A stretch of DNA of 44,538 nt from Actinomadura geliboluensis (GCF_005889745.1 NZ_VCKZ01000016.1:1-44538); one strand, 5' to 3'. Shown: positions 20,398 to 29,903, numbered from the stretch's first letter. Made by a program: numbers and translations. Notes: generated by a model not told the origin, from the letters alone.

Positions 20398-22929
20398 ATG
20401 TCACCAGCGAAAAGGTTCGCCCGATCCCGCGTATCCGTCATCACTTCCCTGAGCCTGGGGGCCGCCGCCCTCGTCGCGGTACCGGCCGGCGCCGCCGCGG
20501 CGGCGCCCCGCGACCCCCTCGGACTGCCGTCCCTGTCGAGCGCCGACCGCTACATCCTCGCCCCCTCCGGCCGGACGGTCCGCCCGGTGAAGGCCGCCGA
20601 GTCGTACGGGCTGAACGCCGACCACGTGACCGCCGCCTCCGAGACATCGGAGAAGGAAGGGCATGACCTGGACGCCGGAACGTCCACCACCGCCAAGGCC
20701 GACGGCGTCATGACCCGCCAGACGGGTGCCAAGGCGGGGGCCGGCTTCGGTTACCGCATGCGCGTCGCGCCCGGGCACGGCCCCGTCACCCTCCGGGTAG
20801 AGGAGGCGGGCAGCGCCACCGCCCACTACGAGGTGCTGGTGAACGGCGAGGTCGTCCACGAGCGCAAGCCCGACCCGGCGCAGGCCGGCGTGTGGAGCGG
20901 CGACAAGGCGGGCCTCGTCCACTACGACGTCGCGGTCCCGGCGAGACTCGTCCGCTCCGCCGGCGACATCAGGGTCACCTTCCGCAACACCGCGAACCCT
21001 GGGCCGGGCGCCCGCATCCACGCCGTCTGGACGCTGCAGCAGGGCGGCCGCGCCCCGGCGGCTCCCTACGGCGGGACGGTCCAGAACCCATCCGGCGCGT
21101 TTCGCCAAGGCGGCACCACGCTCACCTCCAACGAGTACGGCCGCCCCTACGTCATCTACGACTTCGGCAAGGAGGTCGGCGGGCAGATCCAGGTCACGGC
21201 CGACGTCCGCAAGGGCACGCCCAGGCTCGGCCTGGCGTTCAGCGAGAGCGCGCAGTACCTCACCACCGCGTCCGACTACAGCCAGGACCCGGTCGGCCTC
21301 GCCACCGAGACCCACTACCTCGACACCGAGGCCGGACGCACCGCCATGACCGACCCGGTGATCCGGGGCGGGTTCCGCTACCTCATGGTCTTCCTGGACG
21401 GCCCCGGCGAGGTGAAGCTGTCCGACCTGCGGCTCAAGTTCACCGCCGACCCCGCCAACCCCGACCTGGACGGCTACAAGGGCGCGTTCCTGTCCAGCGA
21501 CGACACCCTGAACCGGCTCTGGTACGCGGGCGCCTACACCGTGCAGATGGCGACGATCGACCCGACGACCGGGCGCCCCTACCCCGGCAAGGAGGGACCG
21601 GTCCGCAACGACGCGATCGTCGGCGACGGCGACAGCATCATCAGCGACGGCGCCAAGCGCGACCGGATGATCTGGGGCGGCGACAACGCCGTCGCCGACG
21701 CGGTGTCGTACCTGACCACCGGGCAGTCGGCGCCGTCCGCCAACGCCGTCGCGTTCATGGCGAAGGGGCAGGCGGCCAACGGCCAGATCCCCGGGCTCTA
21801 CCTCACCGAAGAGTTCGGCTACAACATGAACTGGGGCGAGTACGCGGCCTGGTGGGTCGACAACTACTGGACGCACTACCTCTACACCGGCGACGGCGAC
21901 TTCCTCACCACGTGGTACGGCGCGATGAAGAGGAACGTCGCGTGGCTGGAGTCGAACGCCGGCGACGACGGGCTCCTCACCATGAAGGGCGCGGGCGGGA
22001 CCTGGGGCTACGGCAACGACGCCGGCGGCACGTACGTCTCGTCCCTGTACGTCAAGGTGCTCGGGCAGGCGGCGCGGGCCGCCGAGGCCAAGGGCGAGCC
22101 CGAGCTCGCCAAGACCTACCGCGAGCACGCGGCCCGCACCGCCAAGGCGATCAACGACCACCTCTGGGACCCGGCCGCCGGCGCCTACAAGGTCAGCAAG
22201 TCAGACGGCAACCACCCGCAGGACGGCAACGCCATGGCCGTCGTGGCGGGCGTCGCCACCGGCGACCGCGCCCAGGCGGTGCTGAAGTTCTTCGGCGACG
22301 GCCTCGCCAACCCGCACGGCGACCTGACCGTCGACAAGCCCGGCGGCGTCGTCCCGCAGTACATCAGCCCGTTCGTGTCCTCCCAGTCGCTGCTCGCGCA
22401 CTCCGCCGAGCAGGACATGGCGGGCGCGATGTCGCTGCTGCGCCGCACCTGGTACCCGATGCTCGGCAAGGCGCAGCCCGGCACGCTCTGGGAGAACGTC
22501 AGCCCGGCGGGCGCGCCGCAGCTCGGCTCCTACACGAGCCTGTCGCACGGGTGGGCCGCCGCGCCGACGTCGTTCCTGACCAACCAGGTCCTCGGCGTCG
22601 CCCCGACGTCGGGCGGCTTCGGGACGTTCACCGTCCTGCCGCACCCGGTGAACGGCCTGCGCTGGGCCGAGGGACGCGTCCCCACACCGCGCGGCGACAT
22701 CACCGCCGCGTGGAAGCGGCACGGCGGGACGTTCACGCTCCGCGTCGCCGCGCCCTCCGGCTCCACCGCCACCGCCGGAGTCCCCGCGCAGGGCGCCGCC
22801 GAAGTCCGCGTCAACGGAAAGGTCGTGTGGCGCGACGGGCGCTCGGTGAAGCCGGGCGTCACCGTCCGCGACGGTCTCGTGCAAGTCCCCGGACTGACCG
22901 GCACGTCCATCCTGACCGCCTCCCGCTGA
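20398..22929 (+). CDS. exported GH78-type alpha-L-rhamnosidase 1
   Basis: 843-residue secreted glycosidase with a Sec signal peptide (VITSLSLGAAALVAVPAGAAAAA). After YILAPSGRTVRPVK there is a beta-rich module of about 150 residues (about 70-220), absent from the next gene's product. The rhamnosidase beta-domain follows and then an (alpha/alpha)6 barrel. The acid motif is DGAKRDRMIWGGD: D417, D422 and D429, so the usual general-acid Glu is Asp. E699 (TLWENV) matches the GH78 base. The C-terminal beta-sandwich is GDITAAWKRHGGTFTLRV. ATG 20398 with GGAAGGA upstream is preferred over 20308 because it gives a normal signal peptide. Activity on rhamnosides is inferred from family and context; the substitution leaves other sugars possible. 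Confidence 0.85.
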   Translation: MSPAKRFARSRVSVITSLSLGAAALVAVPAGAAAAAPRDPLGLPSLSSADRYILAPSGRTVRPVKAAESYGLNADHVTAASETSEKEGHDLDAGTSTTAKADGVMTRQTGAKAGAGFGYRMRVAPGHGPVTLRVEEAGSATAHYEVLVNGEVVHERKPDPAQAGVWSGDKAGLVHYDVAVPARLVRSAGDIRVTFRNTANPGPGARIHAVWTLQQGGRAPAAPYGGTVQNPSGAFRQGGTTLTSNEYGRPYVIYDFGKEVGGQIQVTADVRKGTPRLGLAFSESAQYLTTASDYSQDPVGLATETHYLDTEAGRTAMTDPVIRGGFRYLMVFLDGPGEVKLSDLRLKFTADPANPDLDGYKGAFLSSDDTLNRLWYAGAYTVQMATIDPTTGRPYPGKEGPVRNDAIVGDGDSIISDGAKRDRMIWGGDNAVADAVSYLTTGQSAPSANAVAFMAKGQAANGQIPGLYLTEEFGYNMNWGEYAAWWVDNYWTHYLYTGDGDFLTTWYGAMKRNVAWLESNAGDDGLLTMKGAGGTWGYGNDAGGTYVSSLYVKVLGQAARAAEAKGEPELAKTYREHAARTAKAINDHLWDPAAGAYKVSKSDGNHPQDGNAMAVVAGVATGDRAQAVLKFFGDGLANPHGDLTVDKPGGVVPQYISPFVSSQSLLAHSAEQDMAGAMSLLRRTWYPMLGKAQPGTLWENVSPAGAPQLGSYTSLSHGWAAAPTSFLTNQVLGVAPTSGGFGTFTVLPHPVNGLRWAEGRVPTPRGDITAAWKRHGGTFTLRVAAPSGSTATAGVPAQGAAEVRVNGKVVWRDGRSVKPGVTVRDGLVQVPGLTGTSILTASR

Positions 22930-22941
22930 CCTGGAGTGATG

Positions 22942-25149
22942 ATGGTTCCCCCCAAGACCGTCCGCCGTTCCCTCGTCCGCGCCGCCGTGGCCGCCGCCCT
23001 CACGGTCACCAGCACCGCCTCGCTCGCGCTCCCCGCCGTCGCCGCGCCGCACCCGAAGGGCCCCTGGCAGGACGACTCCTACACCCCGCGCCCCGGCCAG
23101 TGGCGGCCCTACGTCCTCGCCCCGGCCGGCCGCGACGTCAAGCCCGTCAAGGTGTTCAAAGCCGACCCGCGGCAGGGCGGCATCGAAGGCTCCCCGGAGG
23201 GGGCGCTGAAGAAGGGCGGGGCGTCGGTCCGGCTCACCGGTGCCGCCGACCGGGCGGGCTCCCCGCTGCTGATCGTCGACTTCGGCAAGGAGGTCGCCGG
23301 GCACCTGAAGGTCCGCGTGAAGGGCGCGACCGGGAACCCGAAGCTGCGCGCCTGCTTCTCCGAATCGGTGCAGTACATGGCGCTGGCCCCCGACGCCAAC
23401 GGCGGCCAGGGCAAGATCGCCCCCGGTTGCGACACCGCCAACATCTGGAACGGCTTCCCCGGCCAGCCCTACACCGAGGACACCGACAGCCACGCCCTCC
23501 CGCTGGACGGCGTCGCGCTGCCCGGCACCGTCCGCGACGGGGCGCTGCGCGGCGGGTTCCGCTACGCGACCCTCTTCCTCGACGGCCCCGGCAGCGTCGA
23601 CATCGACGCCGTCTCGCTGGACTTCACCGCCGCGCCCGACCAGCGCGACCTGGACGGCTACCGCGGCCACTTCCTCTCCAGCGACGACCTGCTCAACAAG
23701 GTCTGGTACGCGGGCGCCTACACCGTGCAGATCAACACCGGCGCGCCGAACACGGCGAAGAAGTGGCCGTACGCGCCGGGCGAGGGCGACCACGCCGACG
23801 CCCCCGTCCCGCACGCCGACCCGAACACCTCCGTCATCTACGACGGCGGCAAGCGCGACCGGATCGTCTGGCAGGGCGACCTCGCCGTCCAGGCGCCCGT
23901 CGCCTACGTCAGCACCTACGACATGGGCGCGGTCGACAACTCGCTGTCCTCGCTCGCCGCCCAGCAGCTCCCGGACGGCTACGTGCCCGCCGCCAGCCTC
24001 GTCGGCCAGCACAACCAGAACGAGCTGCGCACCTACGGCGAGTACGTGACCTGGTTCGTGACCAACATGTACGACCACTGGTGGTACACCGGCGACCGCG
24101 CCTACCTCGACAAGTGGTGGCCGCAGCTCACCAAGGCGACCGCCTGGCTGGAGTCGGTGCGCGCCGGCGACGACAAGGGCCTGATCGCCTTCCAGGAGTC
24201 CGGCTCCTGCGGCCACTACGGCTACTCCAACTGCGGCCACGAGACCTACGTCAACGCCCTCTACGCCCGCAACCTGCAGCAGATGGCGGCGATGGCGAAG
24301 GCGCGCGGCGACGCGTCCGCCGCCCGGACCTACGCCGCCCGGTCCGCCGAGGTGAAGAAGGCCGTCAACGACCAGCTGTGGGACGACAAGGCCGGCGCCT
24401 ACCGGCTGTCCCGCGAGATCCCCGGCGCCTACCCGCAGGACGGCAACGTCACCGCCGTCCTCACCGGCATCGCCGGCGGCGACCGCGCCGAGCGGGCACT
24501 GGCCTACCTGCGCGCCAACAACTGGACGGACATCGGATCGCTGACGGTCTCGCAGTCCACCCCCAACCCGAGCCTCCCGCCGTTCTACGCGCCGCTGCCG
24601 AGCGGGTTCGAAGCCGACGCGCGCCTGGAGACCGGCGACGCGTCCGGCCTGGAGCTGATCCGCAACTACTGGGGCCACCAGCTCCGGCAGGACCCGGGGT
24701 CGACGTTCTGGGAGCACATGCAGCCGGACGGCACCCCCAACCTGAAGCAGTTCTCCAGCCTCGCGCACGGCTGGGCGGCGCAGCCGACCGTCACGCTCAG
24801 CACGAAGGTCCTCGGCGTGCGGCCCGCCGCCCCCGGGTACGCCTCCTGGGCCGTGGTGCCGTTCACCGGGGACCTGGCGTGGGCCGAGGGCACCGTTCCG
24901 ACCCCGCACGGCGACATCGCCGCGTCCTGGCGCAGGACCGGCAACGGCTTCCAGCTCAAGGTCACCGCGCCGCGCGGCACCGAGGGCCGCCTGGCCGTCC
25001 CGGTCGGCCCGTCCACCCGCCGCGTCACCCTCGACGGCCGGACGGTCTGGGCCGGGGGCAAGGCGACCGCGCGCGGCGTGTCCGGCGACGGCAGGTACGT
25101 CTACGTGGACGGAGCGTCCGCCGGGCGCCACATTCTCACGGCCCGTTAG
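22942..25149 (+). CDS. exported GH78-type alpha-L-rhamnosidase 2
   Basis: 735-residue secreted glycosidase and close paralogue of the preceding product: both share YVLAPAGRDVKPVK-like N-termini, VDFGKEV, GGFRY, FLSSDD and WYAGAYTVQ. It lacks the extra N-terminal module. The acid motif is DGGKRDRIVWQGD (D301, D306, D313), again Asp for Glu; E591 (TFWEHM) is the likely base. Sec signal peptide (AAVAAALTVTSTASLALPAVAA). ATG 22942 is favoured among GTG 22936, ATG 22939 and ATG 22942 because GGAG at 22933-22936 is then spaced by five bases. Twelve bases separate it from the previous stop, so the two genes are co-transcribed. Confidence 0.84.
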   Translation: MVPPKTVRRSLVRAAVAAALTVTSTASLALPAVAAPHPKGPWQDDSYTPRPGQWRPYVLAPAGRDVKPVKVFKADPRQGGIEGSPEGALKKGGASVRLTGAADRAGSPLLIVDFGKEVAGHLKVRVKGATGNPKLRACFSESVQYMALAPDANGGQGKIAPGCDTANIWNGFPGQPYTEDTDSHALPLDGVALPGTVRDGALRGGFRYATLFLDGPGSVDIDAVSLDFTAAPDQRDLDGYRGHFLSSDDLLNKVWYAGAYTVQINTGAPNTAKKWPYAPGEGDHADAPVPHADPNTSVIYDGGKRDRIVWQGDLAVQAPVAYVSTYDMGAVDNSLSSLAAQQLPDGYVPAASLVGQHNQNELRTYGEYVTWFVTNMYDHWWYTGDRAYLDKWWPQLTKATAWLESVRAGDDKGLIAFQESGSCGHYGYSNCGHETYVNALYARNLQQMAAMAKARGDASAARTYAARSAEVKKAVNDQLWDDKAGAYRLSREIPGAYPQDGNVTAVLTGIAGGDRAERALAYLRANNWTDIGSLTVSQSTPNPSLPPFYAPLPSGFEADARLETGDASGLELIRNYWGHQLRQDPGSTFWEHMQPDGTPNLKQFSSLAHGWAAQPTVTLSTKVLGVRPAAPGYASWAVVPFTGDLAWAEGTVPTPHGDIAASWRRTGNGFQLKVTAPRGTEGRLAVPVGPSTRRVTLDGRTVWAGGKATARGVSGDGRYVYVDGASAGRHILTAR

Positions 25150-25167
25150 TCCGAGAAAAGGAGAGGA

Positions 25168-26586
25168 ATGGCAGACATCACAGCGCCGCCGCCCGTCAAG
25201 GTCGGCCTCGTCGCCGGGGGGCTCGGCGCCTACTGGCCGCAGTTCCCCGACCTGCTGCCGCAGCTGAAGCGGTCCGCCGAGCGCGTCTCGGAGCGGATGC
25301 GCGGGCTCGGCGCGGAGGTCGTCGACGTCGGCTTCATCTCCGACGCGCAGGAGGGCGCGGCGGCGGCCGAGCGGCTCCGCGCGGCCGGCTGCGACATCAT
25401 CGTCGGCTTCCTCACCACCTACATGACCGCGTCGATGCTGGTCCCGGTCGCGCAGCGGGCGGACGCGCCGGTGCTGCTGATCAACCTGCAGCCGACCGAG
25501 TCGATGGACCACGCCACGTTCGACACCGGCCAGTGGCTCGCCTACTGCGGCGCCTGCCCGCTGCCGGAGATGGCGAACGCGTTCGAGCGCTGCGGCGTCC
25601 CGTTCCGCTCCGTGTCCGGCTACCTGGAGGACGAGCGGGCCTGGGCGAAGATCGGCCGCTGGGTGCGGGCCGCCGGGGTCCGCGCGGCGCTGCGCCGCGG
25701 CCGGCACGGCCTGATGGGCCACCTGTACCCGGGGATGCTGGACGTCTCCACCGACCTGACCCTCGTCAGCGCCAACTTCGGCGGCCACGTCGAGGTGCTG
25801 GAGTTCGACGACCTGCGGGTGCGGGTGGAGAAGGTCACCGACGCCGAGACCGCGGCGAAGAAGGCCGAGGCGGAGAAGGTCTTCGAGCTGGACGCGTCCG
25901 TCAACGACGAGGACCTGACGTGGGCGGCCCGCGTCGCGGTCGGGCTCGACCGGCTCACCGCCGACTTCGCGCTGGACAGCCTCGCCTACTACCACCGGGG
26001 CCTGGACGGCGAGATCCACGAGCGGCTCGGCGCCGGGATGATCCTCGGCGCGTCGCTGCTCACCGCGCGCGGCGTCCCGGCGGCGGGGGAGTACGAGCTG
26101 CGCACGTCCCTCGCCATGCTGATCGCCGACCGGCTCGGCGCGGGCGGCTCGTTCACCGAGCTGCAGGCGCTGGACTTCCACCGCGGCCACGTCGAGATGG
26201 GCCACGACGGGCCCGCGCACCTGGCGATCAGCGCCCGCCGGCCGCTGCTGCGCGGCCTCGGCGTCTACCACGGCAAGCGCGGCTACGGCGTGTCGGTGGA
26301 GTTCGACGTCAAGCACGGCCCCGTCACCGCGTTCGGGATCGTGCAGCGCCGCGACGGCCGGTTCGCGCTCGTCGCGTCCGAGGGCGAGACCGTGGACGGG
26401 CCGCTGCTGCAGATCGGCAACACCACGTCCCGCGTCGACTTCGGCTGCGACCCCGGCGAGTGGACCGACGCGTGGTCCGCCTCCGGCATCTCCCACCACT
26501 GGGCCCTCGGCACCGGCCACATGGTCGCCGACCTGACGGCGCTCGCCGACCTCCTGGAGATCGAACTCGTCCATGTGAATCCCTGA
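25168..26586 (+). CDS. L-arabinose/L-fucose-isomerase-family protein
   Basis: 472-residue cytoplasmic protein of the AraA/FucI superfamily. The N-terminal Rossmann part starts VGLVAGGLGAYWPQFPDL and continues CDIIVGFLTTYMTASMLVPVA. The C-terminal half holds candidate metal/catalytic residues E308, E331, H341/H346/H351 and H443/H444 (GHVEMGHDG, ISHHWALG). Spacing differs slightly from E. coli AraA, so this is a distinct subgroup and the sugar is unknown. GAGAGGA lies ahead of the ATG. It sits 18 bases behind the second glycosidase gene, in the same transcription unit, so it may process a sugar released together with or instead of rhamnose. No partner kinase of the AraB/FucK type is present. 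Confidence 0.75.
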   Translation: MADITAPPPVKVGLVAGGLGAYWPQFPDLLPQLKRSAERVSERMRGLGAEVVDVGFISDAQEGAAAAERLRAAGCDIIVGFLTTYMTASMLVPVAQRADAPVLLINLQPTESMDHATFDTGQWLAYCGACPLPEMANAFERCGVPFRSVSGYLEDERAWAKIGRWVRAAGVRAALRRGRHGLMGHLYPGMLDVSTDLTLVSANFGGHVEVLEFDDLRVRVEKVTDAETAAKKAEAEKVFELDASVNDEDLTWAARVAVGLDRLTADFALDSLAYYHRGLDGEIHERLGAGMILGASLLTARGVPAAGEYELRTSLAMLIADRLGAGGSFTELQALDFHRGHVEMGHDGPAHLAISARRPLLRGLGVYHGKRGYGVSVEFDVKHGPVTAFGIVQRRDGRFALVASEGETVDGPLLQIGNTTSRVDFGCDPGEWTDAWSASGISHHWALGTGHMVADLTALADLLEIELVHVNP

Positions 26587-26644
26587 CCGACCACCTCTGA
26601 CGGCGTGATCGGGGGATCCGCCCCACGGCGATGACGGGCGCAGG

Positions 26645-26672
26645 CCCGCGACCGGCCCCGGCCGGCCGCGGG
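26645..26672 (+). terminator. GC-rich stem-loop between isomerase and third glycosidase genes
   Basis: CCCGCGACCGGCC and GGCCGGCCGCGGG pair over 13 positions with one mismatch, almost without loop, so the top of the stem must open. There is no T-tract. It lies in the 155-base spacer 26587-26741, where I see no clear promoter. Possible terminator or partial attenuator. Confidence 0.45.
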
Positions 26673-26741
26673 TCCCGCTCGGCATGCCCGGAAGCGGACG
26701 ACGCCCCCTCGCCCACCCCCGCGCAGTTCAGAGAGGACGCC

Positions 26742-29516
26742 ATGACCGGTTCCCCGACGTCCCGCTCCACGACCTTTCGCACCACGACCTTTCGCACCAA
26801 GCCTCTCCGCTCCACGACCTTTCGACTGGCCGCGCTGACCGGTGCGGCCGCCGCCGCGGTGGCGCTGCCCGGCACGGCGCAGGCCGCCGTCGGCGCCGGG
26901 CACGCCCCGCAGGCCCCCGCCCGGCTCACCGTCGGCGACCAGGCCCGCCCGCTCAACGTGGAGGGGGCGCCGCTGTTCGGCTGGACGCCCCGCGACCGCG
27001 ACCCCGGCGAGGTCCAGACCGCCTACGAGATCGCCGTCCGGGACGCGTCCGGCACGACCGTCTGGGACAGCGGGCGGGTCCGCTCCGGCGCCCAGGAGTA
27101 CGTGAGGTACGCCGGGCCGGCGCTCGCCTCGGAGGCGTCCTACACCTGGACGGTCCGGACCTGGGACAGGACCGGAAAGCGCTCTCCCTGGGCGCGGCCC
27201 GCCGCGTTCGACACCGGCCTCGCCGACGGCGAATGGCGGGCCGCCTGGATCCGCCGCACCACCGGCGAGGCCGACGACTACACCCTCGCCCGCAAGGACT
27301 TCACCGTCGGAAAGTCGAAGGTCGTCCGGGCCCGCGTGCACATCGCCGCGGGCCAGCAGTACGCCCTGCACCTCAACGGCGAGACCGTCGACCACGGGCC
27401 CGCGTTCGAGTACCCCGACGACGGCTACTACCGGACGGTCGACGTCACCGCGAAGCTGAAGGCGGGCCAGGCCGCGACCATCGGCGCGCTCTACCACTGG
27501 TACGGCTCCGGGCAGGGGCGGCCGAAGGGCGAGCCGGGGCTGCTGGTCCGGCTCGTCATCGACCACGCCGACGGGACGCGGCAGACCGTCGTCACCGACG
27601 GGACGTGGCAGGTGGCGCGCGGCCCGTGGAAGAAGGCGCCCAAGCGCAACGGCGACGCCGGCGACTACGTCGAGGACATCGACGGGACCGCCGCGCCGCT
27701 CGGCTGGGACGCGCCCGGCTTCGACGCCTCCGCCTGGCAGGCCCCGCAGGTCGTCGGCGTCCACCCGGCGTCGGGCTTCACGCACCTCAAGGCGCAGGAG
27801 ACCGCGCTCGCGCACCGCGCGGTGCGGCCGGTGAAGGTGACCCGGCTGGAGTCGGGGGCGCTGGTCGCCGACTTCGGCACGGTGATCCCGGCCGTGCCCG
27901 TCGTCCGCTTCCGCGACGGCGAGGCGGGACGGCACGTCGATATGCACGCCTCGTACATCCTCAACGCCGACGGCACCGTCTCCCGCTCCAAGGACGACAA
28001 CCAGGACACCGACCTCGGCTTCGGCTACACCCAGCGCGACGGCGACCAGACGTTCCGGCCGCTGACCTACGTCGGGTTCCGGTACCTGGAGATCGCGCCG
28101 GGCTCCGGCGCGGAGCCGGACGGCATCTCGGCGGTCGTCCAGCACGACGAGGTGACGCGCAAGGGCGACCTGCGCACGTCCAACGCGGGGGTGGACGCCG
28201 CCTACGACCTGATGGCGCGGTCGGCGCTGTACGGGTCGCAGACGCAGTTCGTCGACACGCCGACCCGGGAGAAGGGCCAGTTCCTCGGCGACTCGGTGGA
28301 CGTGTCGACCGCGATGATGGGCGCCTACGGGGAGCGGCGGCTGACGCGGCAGGCGATCCGCGAGTTCATCGCCTCGCAGGCGCGGTACTGGCCGGACGGC
28401 CGCCTCAACGCCGTCTACCCCAACGGCGACGGCAAGCGCGACATCCCCGACTACACCGAGATGTTCCCCGGCTGGGTGTGGGAGTACTACGAGCAGTCCG
28501 GCGACGCCGCCACCCTGGCCGAGGCGTACCCGGTGATGAGCGCGGTCGCCGGATACGTCCGCCGCTACATCGCGGACGGGACGGGCCTGGTCACGAACCT
28601 GGAGGGAGGGTCCGGGCAGTACAGGTACGGCATCATCGACTGGCCCGCGACCATGCGCTACGGCCACGACATGGACACCGCGGCCCGCACGGTCATCAAC
28701 GTCCTCGGCGTGGACGTCCTGAACGCCACCGCCCGCGCCGCCGAGGCGCTCGGCAAGGCCGGCGACGCCGCCGCGTTCCGCGCCGACGCCGGAACCCTCA
28801 CCGGCAGCATCAACGCCAGGCTCCGCCGGCCGGACGGCGTCTACATCGACGGGCTCAAGGCCGACGGCGCCCAGAGCGCGCACGCCTCGCAGATCGCCAA
28901 CGCCTACGCGCTGGCCTACGGCGTCGCCCCCGCCGAGTCGCGCGGCGCGGTCGAGTCGTACATCGCCGGGCTCGGCCTGCGGATGGGGCCGATGACCGCG
29001 CACCGGCTCCTGGAGGCGCTCGCCGGACGCCCCGGCGACGTCGTCACCCGCCTCACCGACACCGAAGGGCCGGGCTGGGGCGACATCCTGGCGCGCGGCG
29101 GCACGTTCACCTGGGAGTCGTGGGACGCCCGCGAGACCGGGCAGAGCCTGTCCCACCCGTGGGGCGCCACCTCGCTCGTGGAGATCCAGCGGACCCTGCT
29201 CGGCGTGACCGTCACCACCCCGGCGTCGGCGGCCGTCCGGGTCAGGCCGCCGCTGACCGGGCTGGACCGGGCGTCCGGCACGGTCCCGGTCCAGCGCGGC
29301 GACGTCCGCGTCACCTGGAAGCGGAACGGCGGCGGGTTCTCGCTGGCCGTGGACGTCCCGGTGAACGTCCGCGCCGAGATCCACGTCCCGGCGCGGTCGG
29401 CCGCCGACGTGCGGGTCTCCGGGCCGGGCGCCGCCCGCTTCACCGGCATGAAGGACGGCTACGCCGTCTTCACCGTCGGCTCCGGCCACCTGGTCCTGCA
29501 CTCGGACCACCGCTGA
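26742..29516 (+). CDS. exported GH78 alpha-L-rhamnosidase 3
   Basis: 924 residues with the canonical GH78 plan: N-terminal Ig-like domain (LFGWTPRD, TVRTWDRTGKRSPW), a Bac_rhamnosid_N sugar-binding domain, the (alpha/alpha)6 barrel and a C-terminal beta-sandwich. The acid motif is DTPTREKGQFLGD with D505, E510 and D517; E792 in FTWESWD is the base. Both catalytic acids are therefore intact, making this one of the safest rhamnosidase calls here. ATG 26742 behind AGAGAGGA is preferred to an upstream ATG at 26631, which has no ribosome site. The signal peptide is Sec-like but has an unusually long n-region with TTFR repeats ahead of the hydrophobic core. Confidence 0.9.
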   Translation: MTGSPTSRSTTFRTTTFRTKPLRSTTFRLAALTGAAAAAVALPGTAQAAVGAGHAPQAPARLTVGDQARPLNVEGAPLFGWTPRDRDPGEVQTAYEIAVRDASGTTVWDSGRVRSGAQEYVRYAGPALASEASYTWTVRTWDRTGKRSPWARPAAFDTGLADGEWRAAWIRRTTGEADDYTLARKDFTVGKSKVVRARVHIAAGQQYALHLNGETVDHGPAFEYPDDGYYRTVDVTAKLKAGQAATIGALYHWYGSGQGRPKGEPGLLVRLVIDHADGTRQTVVTDGTWQVARGPWKKAPKRNGDAGDYVEDIDGTAAPLGWDAPGFDASAWQAPQVVGVHPASGFTHLKAQETALAHRAVRPVKVTRLESGALVADFGTVIPAVPVVRFRDGEAGRHVDMHASYILNADGTVSRSKDDNQDTDLGFGYTQRDGDQTFRPLTYVGFRYLEIAPGSGAEPDGISAVVQHDEVTRKGDLRTSNAGVDAAYDLMARSALYGSQTQFVDTPTREKGQFLGDSVDVSTAMMGAYGERRLTRQAIREFIASQARYWPDGRLNAVYPNGDGKRDIPDYTEMFPGWVWEYYEQSGDAATLAEAYPVMSAVAGYVRRYIADGTGLVTNLEGGSGQYRYGIIDWPATMRYGHDMDTAARTVINVLGVDVLNATARAAEALGKAGDAAAFRADAGTLTGSINARLRRPDGVYIDGLKADGAQSAHASQIANAYALAYGVAPAESRGAVESYIAGLGLRMGPMTAHRLLEALAGRPGDVVTRLTDTEGPGWGDILARGGTFTWESWDARETGQSLSHPWGATSLVEIQRTLLGVTVTTPASAAVRVRPPLTGLDRASGTVPVQRGDVRVTWKRNGGGFSLAVDVPVNVRAEIHVPARSAADVRVSGPGAARFTGMKDGYAVFTVGSGHLVLHSDHR
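26767..26824 (+). repeat. 15-base tandem repeat in the signal-peptide region
   Basis: The 13-mer CCACGACCTTTCG occurs exactly at 26767-26779, 26782-26794 and 26812-26824, a 15-base period with a degenerate unit between the last two copies. It encodes STTFR/TTTFR units in the basic n-region of rhamnosidase 3. Confidence 0.75.
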
Positions 29517-29555
29517 GGCGCCCGGATGAGCGAGCAGCCGGGAGGAAGGCCCGCG

Positions 29556-29903
29556 TCAGGCCCGGTCCAGCCGGACGGCCTGGCCGATGTAGTCGCGCAG
29601 CGCCGTCTCGTCGATTCGGTCGAGCGTCTTGATCTTGACGTGGCGGGTCTTCTTCCCGACGCCCTGCAGCAGCCCGTGCGCGTCCTCGAACTCGGCGCCG
29701 CGCTCGAAGGCGAAGGTCAGGTGGGTCTTGCTCTGGCTGATCACCGCGAGGACCTTCGTCCCGCGCCAGGCGGGGGAGCCGTAGGTGAGGCACTCGGCGG
29801 CGTCCGGCGCCTCCTCGGCCATCAGCGCCCGCAGCTTCGCGAGGATCTCGGCGTACTCGGGGTCGAGCTTGGTCGCGGCATAGGTGTCGATCTCGCTGCC
29901 CAT
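29556..29903 (-). CDS. DUF1801/YdhG-like protein
   Basis: 115-residue small protein. The fold markers are EILAKLRALMAEEAPDAAECLTYGSPAWR, then VLAVISQSKTHLTFAFERGAEF and KIKTLDRIDETALRDYI, typical of the DUF1801 (YdhG-like) family, whose role is not established. ATG 29903 follows GAAGGG. It lies opposite to the glycosidase genes, ending 39 bases from the stop of rhamnosidase 3, and its promoter region contains a MarR-type site. It probably has no direct part in rhamnose use but may share regulation. Confidence 0.85.
   Translation of the reverse strand: MGSEIDTYAATKLDPEYAEILAKLRALMAEEAPDAAECLTYGSPAWRGTKVLAVISQSKTHLTFAFERGAEFEDAHGLLQGVGKKTRHVKIKTLDRIDETALRDYIGQAVRLDRA

Noticed and set aside
20892..26600. 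A 1902-codon plus-strand frame across rhamnosidases 1 and 2 and the isomerase gene
   Set aside because: It runs out of frame through three well-supported genes and is Arg/Gly/Pro-rich low-complexity sequence.
26767..26824. Short spaced repeats as a possible CRISPR remnant
   Set aside because: The unit is 13 bases with a 15-base period inside a coding signal peptide; there are no spacers and no cas genes.
29556..29903. The isolated opposite-strand gene as a toxin or mobile-element cargo
   Set aside because: Its sequence fits the DUF1801 family, it has its own promoter, and there are no flanking repeats or transposase.
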